A stretch of DNA of 64,000 bases from Lentilactobacillus buchneri (GTDB lineage Bacteria > Bacillota > Bacilli > Lactobacillales > Lactobacillaceae), in contig NZ_CP073066.1 of the NCBI RefSeq assembly GCF_018314255.1, forward strand, positions 1,240,001-1,304,000. Reading direction: 5' to 3'. Positions 53,194 to 62,566 of the stretch are shown here, piece after piece (the stretch's first letter is position 1; each line of letters begins with the position of its first letter). The position numbers and the translations under genes are program-made. The notes below the pieces were generated by a model. It ran no database searches and was not told where the DNA came from. It was given only the letters and a program-made list of their open reading frames with translations.

Positions 53194-53346
53194 ATGAGAA
53201 TCATGTTAAATCGAAGCAAGTCAGGCGGCATCAGTCGAGTCACCAACAATCAGCATAAAATAATGGGAATTTTAGCGTATATAAATTATGAGGAGCGCTT
53301 AATATGGAAAATAATACAAAGAAATTATCATTTAAACATTATCTAA
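53194..53346 (+). CDS. Possible upstream ORF overlapping brnQ
   Basis: 50 codons starting at 53194 after a perfect AAGGAGG, reading MRIMLNRSKSGGIS and KIMGILAYINYEERL; ten residues are Ile. It ends 43 bases inside brnQ in another frame. The strong ribosome site suggests it is translated and may couple or tune brnQ, which has its own GAGGAG. It could instead be chance. Confidence 0.4.
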   Translation: MRIMLNRSKSGGISRVTNNQHKIMGILAYINYEERLIWKIIQRNYHLNII

Positions 53347-54686
53347 TTATTGGTTCAATGTTGTTTGGGATGTTCTTCGGTGCCGGTAACTTGATTTTCC
53401 CAATTCACTTGGGACAATTAGCTAGTGCTCACTGGATGTCTGCTGGAATCGGGTTTCTGTTAACTGGAACATTATTGCCTTTACTTGCTATTATTGCGAT
53501 TGCAGTTACTCACAGTAACGGAATTTATGATCTCGCCAAACCAATCGGCAGCCGCTATGCGACTTTCTTCATGGTATTGGTTTGTGCGACCCTTGGACCC
53601 TTATTTGCGACACCCCGGACGGCGACAACCCCATTTCAAATTGCCTTTGCCAGCCATTTGAATCCAACGCAACAACCAATGTGGCTGTTGATTTACTCAC
53701 TGATTTTCTTTGGGATCACCTTCTGGGCATCACGTAAACCCACTGGAATTATTAACTCAATTGGAAAAATTTTGAACCCGGCATTCTTAGCATTACTTGC
53801 GATCATTTTCGCGTTTGCATTCATGAGCCCAATCAGCTCAGCTTCAAAGGCCCCAATTACGGATGCCGCTTATCAAAATGGTTCGATTCTCAACGGTTTC
53901 CTGCAAGGTTATAACACGATGGATTGTATCGCCGGGTTACTCTTCGGGATCGCTATCGTTACCGCCATTAAGAGCTTGGGCGCCACTAGTGCCAAAGAAA
54001 TTTCAATGACCACTATGAAATCTGGTGCCTTGGGCATCGGGCTTGAAGCCATTATTTATATCGCGTTGATCTGGTTGGGTGCTACCAGCCTTGGTAGTTT
54101 TAAGTTATCCATTGATGGTGGGATTGCCTTTAACCAGATTGCCAATCATTTCATGGGTATCACCGGTGAAATTCTCTTGGCAATGATGGCCACCTTGACA
54201 TGTTTGACAACTGCTGTTGGACTCTCGACTTCATTCTCAGAAGCATTGCATGCTAAATTCCCATCAATTTCTTATCGAACTTGGTTAATCATCGCCACCG
54301 GAATGTCGTTTGGAATTGCCAACTTTGGCCTTGATACAATTATTGCCTGGTCAACACCAATGCTGATGTTCCTCTACCCACTTGCCATTACCCTGATTAT
54401 TCTCTCAATTGCCTCACCATTGTTCAATCATGACCGTCGGGTATACATCTGGACGACCATCTTTACCATTATCCCAGCGATTTTGGATGCGATCGCCGCA
54501 GCTCCGGCAATTATTTCCAAGTCTGCATTTGCTAGCACAATTTTGAAATTAGATGACTTTCTTCCTGGCGCTTCACTTGGGATGGACTGGTTGTTGCCAG
54601 CCGCCATCGGACTAATCATTGGCTTAGCCATTCACTATATTGGTGCCATGATGGGCGCTAAAACAACTCAGATCGAAAACGACTAA
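53304..54686 (+). CDS. brnQ: Branched-chain amino acid transporter BrnQ (LIVCS family)
   Basis: 460-residue sodium/proton-coupled importer of Leu, Ile and Val with about twelve helices. The N-terminal HYLIIGSMLFGMFFGAGNLIFP is the BrnQ hallmark; FFMVLVCATLGPLFATPRTAT and GYNTMDCIAGLLFGIAIV are also family-typical. GAGGAG precedes the ATG by 8 bases. It is controlled by the Val T-box above. Terminates before a separate antiporter unit with its own promoter region. Confidence 0.95.
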   Translation: MENNTKKLSFKHYLIIGSMLFGMFFGAGNLIFPIHLGQLASAHWMSAGIGFLLTGTLLPLLAIIAIAVTHSNGIYDLAKPIGSRYATFFMVLVCATLGPLFATPRTATTPFQIAFASHLNPTQQPMWLLIYSLIFFGITFWASRKPTGIINSIGKILNPAFLALLAIIFAFAFMSPISSASKAPITDAAYQNGSILNGFLQGYNTMDCIAGLLFGIAIVTAIKSLGATSAKEISMTTMKSGALGIGLEAIIYIALIWLGATSLGSFKLSIDGGIAFNQIANHFMGITGEILLAMMATLTCLTTAVGLSTSFSEALHAKFPSISYRTWLIIATGMSFGIANFGLDTIIAWSTPMLMFLYPLAITLIILSIASPLFNHDRRVYIWTTIFTIIPAILDAIAAAPAIISKSAFASTILKLDDFLPGASLGMDWLLPAAIGLIIGLAIHYIGAMMGAKTTQIEND

Positions 54687-54770
54687 TTTGTCGACACATA
54701 TTCACATAGAACCTAAAACACATATAATAGATTATACACACATAAGTATCATGAGAAAGGAGGTCATGAC

Positions 54771-55985
54771 ATGGCGTTTATCGGTGCCCTGTGTCTGTTA
54801 CTGATATTGACGACACTGGCTGGGCACTTGGCGAATCGAATTGGGATTCCGTCGGTTATCGGCCAGATCCTGGTTGGAATTGTTGTCGGTCCGGCCATGC
54901 TGGGCTGGATTCATTTGGATAATTTGATTAATCTGTTTTCCCAGATTGGTGTCATTATCTTGATGTTTATCGGTGGGCTGGAAAGTAATCTGAAATTACT
55001 GCGAAAATATTTGCGACCGGCAATTATCGTTGCGATTATTGGGGTCATCTTCCCCGTGATCATGATTGGCGGGGCCTGCTGGGCATTCTCGTTCTCGCCA
55101 CTTGAAGCCATCTTTATCGGCGTCGTCTTCAGCGCGACGAGCGTCTCAATCTCCGTTGAAGTATTGCGGGATTATAAGTCCTTGGATACCAAAGAGGGAG
55201 CGACGATTCTTGGTGCTGCGGTTGCCGATGACATTATCGGCGTCATTCTCCTGTCGATTATGATTAGCGTGATGGGGACTGCCGGTGTTAAAACCGGTGA
55301 TTCATCCTCCAATCTTGCTTTGATTTTTATCGAGCAAATTGCCTTTTTTGCCCTAACCTATTTGATGGTCAAGTGGATTGTTCCTTATCTGATGCAGATT
55401 GGCGAGCGCCTGCTCATGGCCTCCAGCGTCACGATTACCTCGATGGTCATTTGTTTGGGAATGGCGTATATCGCTGAAGCCGTTGGCCTGAGCGGTGCCG
55501 TTGGTGCTTTCTTTGCCGGCATCGCCGTTGCCCATACCCCTTATCGAGAGACGATTGAGAATCACATGGAACCGATTGGCTACGCGGTATTCGTGCCAAT
55601 GTTCTTTGTCAGTATCGGGTTAAACATGTCGTTCGCAAATATCGGCAACTCACTGTTATTTGTCGGTGTCTTGACCTTTCTGGCCTGTATCAGTAAACTA
55701 TTTGGCTGCGGGCTGGGCGCAATTATCAACGGCTTTAACCTCAACAGTAGTTACATGATTGGTTCGGGGATGATTTCTCGAGGCGAGATGGGGTTGATTA
55801 CCGCTCAAATCGGTTTCTCCTCTGGACTACTGTCGGATTCGTATTATTCAGATTTGATTCTGGTCATTATTTTGTCAACGCTGATCGCGCCGTTCCTGTT
55901 GAAACATGCAATTCATCTGTTGCCTGCCGATGACAAAGCTGATTTGTCGTTGCCGGTAGAAAATGGTGTGCCGAGTGATCATTAG
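54771..55985 (+). CDS. Monovalent cation:proton antiporter, CPA2 family
   Basis: 404-residue membrane antiporter of the KefB/NapA/GerN type exchanging Na+ or K+ for H+. About twelve helices; FIGGLESNLKLLRKYLRPA, VFSATSVSISVEVLRDYKSLDTKEGATILGAAVADDIIGVI (the double Asp of helix 5) and PMFFVSIGLNMSF are the core. No C-terminal TrkA-N domain, so it is a short form. AAAGGAGG precedes the ATG. Ion choice is not readable. Confidence 0.92.
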   Translation: MAFIGALCLLLILTTLAGHLANRIGIPSVIGQILVGIVVGPAMLGWIHLDNLINLFSQIGVIILMFIGGLESNLKLLRKYLRPAIIVAIIGVIFPVIMIGGACWAFSFSPLEAIFIGVVFSATSVSISVEVLRDYKSLDTKEGATILGAAVADDIIGVILLSIMISVMGTAGVKTGDSSSNLALIFIEQIAFFALTYLMVKWIVPYLMQIGERLLMASSVTITSMVICLGMAYIAEAVGLSGAVGAFFAGIAVAHTPYRETIENHMEPIGYAVFVPMFFVSIGLNMSFANIGNSLLFVGVLTFLACISKLFGCGLGAIINGFNLNSSYMIGSGMISRGEMGLITAQIGFSSGLLSDSYYSDLILVIILSTLIAPFLLKHAIHLLPADDKADLSLPVENGVPSDH

Positions 55986-56031
55986 TTGGCTGATTTGATT
56001 CATTTTCATTTTAAAGAATATTAACTAAAAT

Positions 56032-56077
56032 AAGGAAGTGAGCCATCAGGATGTTCCTGATGTTTCACTTCCTTTTT
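56032..56077. terminator. Bidirectional terminator, antiporter and deoxyribosyltransferase
   Basis: AAGGAAGTGAGCCATCAGGA pairs with TCCTGATGTTTCACTTCCTT around TGT. Confidence 0.88.
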
Positions 56078-56098
56078 GAGTTGTCTTTCTACATATCA

Positions 56099-56581
56099 TT
56101 AAAGAACTTTTTTCTCGGTATATTTTTGCTCGAGGTTGTTGAAATCGTAATCCTTGAGAGTTTGAATATCGTCTTTGCCGTTAAAGAAGGCGGTGTAGCT
56201 GCGGGCCAACATTAGGTTTAATTGACCATTTTCACCAAATTGGACCATGATGACTGGAATGTTGGCCTCGTGGGCTGAGCCGATTTCAAAGATTGTGCCT
56301 GAATCAGGTTCCGTTAAGCCTTCTTCCAGTTGATAATCCAAAATAGCAACGACGACATCCGCTTTATGTACTTGGCGCATATCGGATGCGAAGACGGCGT
56401 CCTGCCATTTGAAGCTGCCGAAGGGTTCGGATTCGAATTGGTGGTCTTGGGGAATGAATATGCCGTCAGCATCGATGGTTGGGTTCTGCTTGAGTAAGGC
56501 AACCACTTGGGCGATGCGATCTTTTTGACCATCACTGAAAAATGGGGATGCAAGGTAGACTTTGTTTTTGTAGGTTGACAT
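56099..56581 (-). CDS. ndt: Nucleoside 2-deoxyribosyltransferase
   Basis: 160-residue transglycosylase that swaps the base of 2'-deoxynucleosides in nucleotide salvage. VYLASPFFSDGQKDRIAQVVALL opens it; ADVVVAILDYQLEEGLTEPDSGTIFEIGSAHE carries the catalytic glutamate, and LMLARSYTAFF is at the C-terminal side. Enzymes of this kind are characteristic of lactobacilli that need deoxynucleosides. GGAGGA lies before the ATG. It is a single-gene unit divergent from the big adhesin. Confidence 0.9.
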   Translation of the reverse strand: MSTYKNKVYLASPFFSDGQKDRIAQVVALLKQNPTIDADGIFIPQDHQFESEPFGSFKWQDAVFASDMRQVHKADVVVAILDYQLEEGLTEPDSGTIFEIGSAHEANIPVIMVQFGENGQLNLMLARSYTAFFNGKDDIQTLKDYDFNNLEQKYTEKKVL

Positions 56582-56768
56582 GGGAAATCCTCCTTATTTT
56601 TAAGTCAATTGTACATGAAAACGGGACAAAAGTCCGCAAGATCCTGTGGTTTAGCGGATTAACTGATTCTCCTTGGTATTTTGAATCCTCCGAAGTTAAT
56701 TGAAATGGTTCGTCCATAACATTACAATGAACATATGGAAATGCGGATTATTTTGGGGGAATGTTTAT

Positions 56769-59402
56769 ATGGTAAAAGACAGAAATGATAATTTAACAGT
56801 TCGTCGTTTGAAATGGGTGATTGTCGGACTAGTGTGCTTGACTTTTGGTTTAATCGCCGGCTTTAACGGTGTTGCTAAAGCTGCTGCGGGTGACACTTAT
56901 ACGCCTGTTGACAACAGTGTTCTAAAGTACAAGCAAAACTTTTCAAATAACGATACCTTATATTCAGGCAATAGTGTCCAATTTCAGTTATCGTTGAATG
57001 TTCCGGGACAGCAGAAGCAGCGACTGCAGAAGGGTGATGAGTTCGTGTTGAACTTTTCAGCTCCTATTTTCAGTACCAATTCTGATGCCGTTACGTTCGA
57101 GTTACCGACAGATACCAGTGCAACGTCATGGCTAACAAAAGATGACTTTGAATTGAGTCATTCGGGCAATCAAATTATCTTAAAGGTCAACACAGATGAT
57201 GCTGCCAAGTTAAACATAATTCAGCAGATGACCGCTGTGGTCAATGGGGTTATTAACACGTCTACAGATTTAAATGGCGTTAAAGTAACTCCTTCCTTTA
57301 AGTTGAATAGTGATCCGGGTCACCCAATTAATTTTGATCCAACCACAATCAATATCTCGAGTAGTTCAGACAATGGGGGTGGACCAAACCCACAGTTTAA
57401 AATGTCACAAGCGCTATTCAATGGCTTTGCCAATTTGACCAACAATATCACTAACAATGGGTGGGTCAACAATGCTGCCGGATTGTCGGTTGGAACTGAT
57501 GAAACGACTCTGAATTATTATCACTATCAGGATGCAATGAGTGTCACGGGGCAAGTCAAGTTTCCAGTTGCTGATAATATGCCTGATTCAATCGATTGGG
57601 TAATTAAACCGGCTGATGGCGATAATCACAAGATTGATCCTTCTGGTGTTCAAGTTTGGGCTGATTCTTATTCAAAGACCAATCAGCCTGCACAATATTA
57701 TCAAATTCCTTCGGGTGATTATACGCTCAAACAAGCTTCTGACGGCAAAGGGATTGAACTGACGCGCCTTAATCAGAAATATTTCAAGCCCGGCTGGACA
57801 ATCAACGTGTTGTTCTATATTGGAACGACAAAGACCGTCTATAGTTTGACGGGTGACGGGGTCAATGGTGCCAAAGACACGGTTCATCTGGTGTCACATG
57901 TTGCTACTACTGGTGGTAATCCAGGAGTGATTGCTGATCACAAGGCATTCTTAAAATACCTGAACCCTGACAGCGTTGGTTACACCCCACAGTTAAAAGT
58001 TAAGCCTGAAAAAACATTTGACCTGGCGAAGACTGACCAAGACGGCTTTATTGCTGGGGATGTTACGTCGCAGGCCTTCATTCGCCAATTTGTGCAAGCC
58101 GCTTATGATAATTATTATAATGTGGCCGATCAATCAAAAGATATCGCTAAAGGCTATACATTCAAGGCGGCATATGCAAATGGATCGCCAGTACTTGATC
58201 CACAGTCCCCTGCGGCGGGTGACTATACTTTGAATATTACCGCGGTAAACAAAGATGGCAATGAATCAGCAACAATTCCAGCCAAATTCCACATTATCAA
58301 TAATGCCAACCCAAGCGAATCTAAAAATATTAATGTTTCCTATGTAGATGTCAATGCCCCAAGCACCAGTTTGGATAGTTTCATACTGTTGGGGAATTCT
58401 CACACACTGAACTCAACCAGTGATATTGGGAGTCAGATCATAAGTAACATTCCTAGTGGTTATCATTATGCAAATGCCAGCGAATTAAAATCTGGCCAAG
58501 CCCAGCCAAGTAATACGGTTACTTGGACGAATCAGGCGCAAAAATTGACTGTCTATGTTGCCAAGGACACGACACCCACCCCAACGCCAACGCCGAAACC
58601 GACGCCCACCCCAACACCAAATCCAAATCCAAATCCAAATCCGTCCCCGACGCCAACTCCAACACCGACGCCCACGCCAAGCCCGACACCCGCACCAAGC
58701 CCGACACCCGCACCAAAAGGGACCGTTGTGTACGCGTTAAAGAAAATTTATCTCTACCAAAATACGACGTTTAGTACTCATGAACGCCGAGCAGGTTACG
58801 TTTCCAAGCCGCGCGTTTACCGGCCGATGTTTGTTGTCACTGGATACGGTCATTCCGCAAATGGTCGCCTTCGTTACCAGGTTCGCGATGTGAACCACTT
58901 AACTAAGAATCGTGGCAAGACAGGTTATATCACCGCACAGTGGGCATACGTTCGTCCAGTTTATTATCAGACGATGCACTCAACCGTGACGGTTATTAAT
59001 CCGCGCGGGGTCAATGCCTATATGTACAAGAATTTGACTGCCAAGACCAGAAACTACAAACAAGGCACGGTTCTTCATGTTACCAAAATTGTTAAGCACA
59101 ATTTGACAACCCGATTCGTACTGACAAACGGCCAATACATTACCGCGAACCGGAAACTGGTCACCATGGATAAACAAGCACAACCCCGGTATATCAAAGT
59201 TAAAAAAGCAATCTACCGTTATCGAGATGTGAACTTGAGTAAGCGCAATCGTCACACTTCCTTCAAGAAGGGCACCAAGATTAAGATCAAGAACTACGAT
59301 TACTCACATGCAAACAGTGTCTCTAATCATGGCGCTTTGAGGTATCACGTTGCCGGCGGGTACATTACCGGAAATACGAAATATGTGAAGATTGTCAAAT
59401 AA
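56769..59402 (+). CDS. Large surface adhesin-like protein with Pro-rich stalk and DUF5776/SLAP-like repeats
   Basis: 877 residues. Signal region ([19 protein letters not shown] to KAAAG) then about 560 residues of Ser/Thr/Asn-rich beta-type sequence resembling MSCRAMM-style ligand-binding domains ([34 protein letters not shown]). A stalk of TP, NP and SPTPAP repeats spans about residues 601-651. The C-terminal 225 residues contain three modules with [36 protein letters not shown] and [15 protein letters not shown], matching DUF5776/SLAP wall-binding repeats. No LPxTG is present. GGGGGA lies 8 bases before ATG 56769. Role in adhesion is inferred. Confidence 0.8.
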   Translation: MVKDRNDNLTVRRLKWVIVGLVCLTFGLIAGFNGVAKAAAGDTYTPVDNSVLKYKQNFSNNDTLYSGNSVQFQLSLNVPGQQKQRLQKGDEFVLNFSAPIFSTNSDAVTFELPTDTSATSWLTKDDFELSHSGNQIILKVNTDDAAKLNIIQQMTAVVNGVINTSTDLNGVKVTPSFKLNSDPGHPINFDPTTINISSSSDNGGGPNPQFKMSQALFNGFANLTNNITNNGWVNNAAGLSVGTDETTLNYYHYQDAMSVTGQVKFPVADNMPDSIDWVIKPADGDNHKIDPSGVQVWADSYSKTNQPAQYYQIPSGDYTLKQASDGKGIELTRLNQKYFKPGWTINVLFYIGTTKTVYSLTGDGVNGAKDTVHLVSHVATTGGNPGVIADHKAFLKYLNPDSVGYTPQLKVKPEKTFDLAKTDQDGFIAGDVTSQAFIRQFVQAAYDNYYNVADQSKDIAKGYTFKAAYANGSPVLDPQSPAAGDYTLNITAVNKDGNESATIPAKFHIINNANPSESKNINVSYVDVNAPSTSLDSFILLGNSHTLNSTSDIGSQIISNIPSGYHYANASELKSGQAQPSNTVTWTNQAQKLTVYVAKDTTPTPTPTPKPTPTPTPNPNPNPNPSPTPTPTPTPTPSPTPAPSPTPAPKGTVVYALKKIYLYQNTTFSTHERRAGYVSKPRVYRPMFVVTGYGHSANGRLRYQVRDVNHLTKNRGKTGYITAQWAYVRPVYYQTMHSTVTVINPRGVNAYMYKNLTAKTRNYKQGTVLHVTKIVKHNLTTRFVLTNGQYITANRKLVTMDKQAQPRYIKVKKAIYRYRDVNLSKRNRHTSFKKGTKIKIKNYDYSHANSVSNHGALRYHVAGGYITGNTKYVKIVK
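58570..58720 (+). repeat. Short tandem repeat encoding the Pro-rich stalk
   Basis: Repeats of ACGCCNACNCC-type hexamers and AATCCA units coding TP, NP and SP pairs. Such tracts readily change length between strains. Confidence 0.8.
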
Positions 59403-59411
59403 CATGAAATC

Positions 59412-59444
59412 AAAAATGGTATTCCACCTTGGAATGCCATTTTT
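59412..59444 (+). terminator. Terminator of the adhesin gene
   Basis: AAAAATGGTATTCCA pairs with TGGAATGCCATTTTT across CCTT. Confidence 0.85.
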
Positions 59445-59491
59445 GTTTTACAATAAAGATTAAAAGAACCTTGATAGGGAGTGGACCAACA

Positions 59492-59950
59492 ATGATTGAG
59501 CATGTTCAAGGAATGAAAGGCGAAAAACTAAATCAAATTGCCCAAATCTGGTTGGATGCCAATCTGGACGCCCATTCGTTTATCAATCCAACTTACTGGA
59601 CCAACTATTACGATGGGGTGAAACGAGAACTTGCCAAAGCCGAACTGTTTATTTACACGGAGGACGGTCAAATTCAGGGTTTCTTGGGAATAGAAGGGAA
59701 CTACATCGCCGGATTGTTTGTCGCCAAGCAGTACCGCGGTCAGGGGATTGGGTCACATCTACTTAGTGCTGCCAAACAAACCCGCTCCGAATTAACGCTG
59801 GCAGTCTATGAGAAAAATTCGCGTGCCTATCACTTTTACATTAAAGAAGGTTTTCAAGAAGAAAACCACGAACTCGATCAGGTTACCGATGAGTTTGCGG
59901 TTAATATGAAATGGACAAAGGATGGAGGTGTCAAAGATGGCAGACAGTAA
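59492..59950 (+). CDS. GNAT-family N-acetyltransferase
   Basis: 152-residue acetyl-CoA-dependent transferase. The acetyl-CoA site is GLFVAKQYRGQGIGSHLLSAAKQ and the C-terminal YEKNSRAYHFYIKEGFQEE is the standard GNAT B motif. Substrate unknown; resemblance to YhhY/YjaB-like small GNATs. AGGGAGTGG precedes ATG 59492. It overlaps the Bcr/CflA gene by 14 bases, so the two form a unit. Confidence 0.85.
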   Translation: MIEHVQGMKGEKLNQIAQIWLDANLDAHSFINPTYWTNYYDGVKRELAKAELFIYTEDGQIQGFLGIEGNYIAGLFVAKQYRGQGIGSHLLSAAKQTRSELTLAVYEKNSRAYHFYIKEGFQEENHELDQVTDEFAVNMKWTKDGGVKDGRQ

Positions 59951-61169
59951 AGTTCAACCAAGAATGGGAAATACCGGTTTTATCATCTTTTTGGCCCTGC
60001 TCAGTGCCTTCGTGCCGCTTTCAACCGACTTGTATTTACCCGCACTTCCGGAGATGACCAAGTTCTTTGCGGTTCCCGAAATTGTGATGAACCTGACTTT
60101 AATTCTATTTTTTGTGTTTTATTCGATCGCCACTTTATTCTGGGGGCCGTTAAGTGATCGATATGGTCGTCGACCGATTTTATTGGTTGGCTTGACCTTG
60201 TACATGTTAGCTAGTATCCTCTGTGGCATTGCGACCAATGCCTATGAAATCATTTTCTTCCGGATTCTTCAGGCCATTGGTGGTGGAGTTGCGACGACGG
60301 TTGCCACGGCGGTCATCAAAGATGTCTTTGTTGGTCGAAAACAGGAAACGACGTTGGCCATCGTTCAGTCGATGGTGGTCATTTCACCTGCGGTCGCACC
60401 GGTGATTGGGTCGTTACTGTTGACGTTTATTTCCTGGCGGGGGATCTTTTTCGCCCAGGCATTGCTGGGACTCTCAGTGATTTATGGTTCGATTATTTTT
60501 AAGGAAACTCATGCTTCAGAACGTGGGACTACCAGCGTCATGAAATCATTTGGCCGGTTAGGTGCACTGCTGATTAATCCCGGTTTTACGGCACTTCTGG
60601 TCACTTTTTCACTCATGTCGATTGTGTCATTATCCTATATTTCCTCATCTTCCTACATTTTCCAAAATACGTTCCACCTCAGCAGCCGGATGTTTAGCCT
60701 GTTCTTCTCGTTTAACGCAATTGGCATGCTGCTGGGGCCACTGGTCTATATTCCGCTTTCCAAGTATATTGACCGGTTTACGATTGTCTATACAGCTTTT
60801 GGGTTCACGATCGTTGCCGGCATCCTAGTCATGGTTTTCGGCCGGATGTCACCGATCGCCTTTGCCTTAACCCAATTTCCAGCAACCCTGGCCAGCAGTG
60901 CGGTCCGGCCACCCGGAACTTATTTGGTATTGAAACAAGAGGAAAACGATAATGGATCCGCCTCTGCCCTGTACAGTGCCGGTGGAACCATTTTCGGGAG
61001 TGTTGGCATGGTGATTGTGTCTTTGGCCGAATCGACGCCAGTGGCCGCAATTGCCTGGATTAATATCGTGATGGGGGGTAATTTGCGCTTCGCTGCTGTT
61101 GCTGTCGATGACCTTTTTGAGAAAGAAGATTGTGGTTTAAGATTCATTCACGCTTGCTGTGTAACTTAA
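59937..61169 (+). CDS. Bcr/CflA-type multidrug MFS transporter with frameshifted 3' end
   Basis: About 410 residues as it reads: SAFVPLSTDLYLPALPEMTKFF, the motif-A loop WGPLSDRYGRRPILLVG and FRILQAIGGGVATTVATAVIKDVF identify the DHA1/Bcr group. A run of six G (61073-61078) near the end shifts the frame: as read, the last helix is replaced by GNLRFAAVAVDDLFEKEDCG and a non-natural tail. With one G fewer the frame gives GVICASLLLLSMTFLRKKIVV and a stop at 61138-61140, a normal helix 12. GGAGGT precedes ATG 59937. Phase variation or a sequencing error are both possible. Confidence 0.85.
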   Translation: MADSKVQPRMGNTGFIIFLALLSAFVPLSTDLYLPALPEMTKFFAVPEIVMNLTLILFFVFYSIATLFWGPLSDRYGRRPILLVGLTLYMLASILCGIATNAYEIIFFRILQAIGGGVATTVATAVIKDVFVGRKQETTLAIVQSMVVISPAVAPVIGSLLLTFISWRGIFFAQALLGLSVIYGSIIFKETHASERGTTSVMKSFGRLGALLINPGFTALLVTFSLMSIVSLSYISSSSYIFQNTFHLSSRMFSLFFSFNAIGMLLGPLVYIPLSKYIDRFTIVYTAFGFTIVAGILVMVFGRMSPIAFALTQFPATLASSAVRPPGTYLVLKQEENDNGSASALYSAGGTIFGSVGMVIVSLAESTPVAAIAWINIVMGGNLRFAAVAVDDLFEKEDCGLRFIHACCVT

Positions 61170-61194
61170 AAATTCAAAGACAGAATGTTCGCAA

Positions 61195-61240
61195 AAAATA
61201 GGAGCCCGGAACAAGAGTGTTGTTCTGGACTCCTATTTTA
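61195..61240. terminator. Bidirectional terminator, MFS and histidine phosphatase
   Basis: AAAATAGGAGCCCGGAACAA pairs with TTGTTCTGGACTCCTATTTT. Confidence 0.85.
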
Positions 61241-61269
61241 AATATTTCATGAACTTGTTTTAAGTGGTT

Positions 61270-62430
61270 TTACTTCAATACTTTAATGGTGGCTGTCTTG
61301 TTGCCAAAGACAGTTTGACTAATTTGATCAGAGTTCATATTCAGAGACTTGGAAGCATTCTTAGGGGTTGAGGTCAACTTAAGATTCATGCCCTTTTTGA
61401 GTTTGTTCAAAGTGGCTTTACTTAACTTAAACACAAAGTTTCCGTTTGAGTTTGCGTTGGTTTTCTTCAAGGTTGATCCCTTTGTGTTTTGCAAGACCAG
61501 TGACGCCCCGGTGGAAGTAGAACCGGAAACCTTGTTCTTGTTCAAATAAAACTTGTTGACCTTGAGGGTGTTCTTTGGAAGTTGCTGCAAAGCTGCTCCC
61601 TTGTTGATGGTATAAAGGATGGTCTTGTCGGTGACATTTGATGGGAAATAGAATTGACCATTCTTATAAGTCACCTTCATGGTTGCTTCATTTCCCCAAT
61701 TAACGAAACCAGGAACCGTATAGTTCTTTTGAGTGGACAACCACTCCGGAATTGACATTCCAGAACTAACCACTAAGACGTTACCGCCGGTTTTTTCAGC
61801 CTTTTGGGCGATATAAGTCAACTCGGTGTTCATTCGATCGATTACTTGAGTTGAGCTTTCTGCTTTCAATGATTCAGGAAGAGTTGGGTCGCTGTATTTA
61901 CCAAAGTCGACCGTTTCGGCAGCGTGGTACGCATCTTGAAGTGCCGGCCAGAAGTCTTTACCAAGCGCTTGTTGAGCTTTGCCAAAGTCTTGTGGGCCTG
62001 AATAAGTACCGGCTGGTTTCAACAGCGGCATGGTGATTTTGTTGACGTCATCGTATTTTTGCCCCTCGAAACTACCATAGCCGCCTTCACGTAAATTGGC
62101 AGTCCAGTTAACTTTCAGGTTGCCGTTACCAGATGACTGCAAGGCATAGGTTGCTGTCCGGAATGTCCGCATGTTATCAGCAGAATAGGCAGCCTTGAAC
62201 TTCAAGCCATAAAGGCCGTAACCCAGTTGATGGGCAACGGAAACCCCGGTATCCGTTAGCGGACTGTCAGCCCAGCCTTGTCCCCGTCCGTTGACGTTGA
62301 ACATGGTCTGACCATGACGGGTTAAATAAATGTTAACTGTCTTGGCGGAAACAGTTTGCGAAGATGTCCCCACCCCAATACTAAGTGCCCCGGCAAATAA
62401 AAGTGCAAACCAAAAATGTGATTTCTTCAT
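61270..62430 (-). CDS. Secreted histidine phosphatase with C-terminal Ig-like domain
   Basis: 386 residues. Signal peptide FWFALLFAGALSIGVGTSSQ ends near VSAKT. The RHG motif LTRHGQTMFNVNGRGQGWADS starts the phosphatase fold; GGYGSFEGQKYDD and VVSSGMSIPEWLS complete the active site, with Ser-Gly in place of the usual Ser-His-Gly in the last motif. The final 90 residues (VSGSTSTGASLVLQNTKGSTL, KKGMNLKLTSTPKNASKS) resemble a bacterial Ig-like or Big-type domain. GGAGGGG lies before the ATG. Likely an extracellular broad phosphatase; the missing His may lower activity. Confidence 0.82.
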   Translation of the reverse strand: MKKSHFWFALLFAGALSIGVGTSSQTVSAKTVNIYLTRHGQTMFNVNGRGQGWADSPLTDTGVSVAHQLGYGLYGLKFKAAYSADNMRTFRTATYALQSSGNGNLKVNWTANLREGGYGSFEGQKYDDVNKITMPLLKPAGTYSGPQDFGKAQQALGKDFWPALQDAYHAAETVDFGKYSDPTLPESLKAESSTQVIDRMNTELTYIAQKAEKTGGNVLVVSSGMSIPEWLSTQKNYTVPGFVNWGNEATMKVTYKNGQFYFPSNVTDKTILYTINKGAALQQLPKNTLKVNKFYLNKNKVSGSTSTGASLVLQNTKGSTLKKTNANSNGNFVFKLSKATLNKLKKGMNLKLTSTPKNASKSLNMNSDQISQTVFGNKTATIKVLK

Positions 62431-62566
62431 GATTGACCCCTCCTAAAAGTATGAACAAATATACCTAAATTTTATCATTAAAGCCTTGTAAACGATACCA
62501 ATATTTGAAAATATTTTTAGATTGTTCGGCTGTAGATTTGATATGATATTAGGTATGGAGGGTCTT

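Noticed and set aside
58519..58774. Several repeat-rich ORFs on both strands over the Pro-rich stalk
   Set aside because: They are shadows of the low-complexity codons of the adhesin gene.
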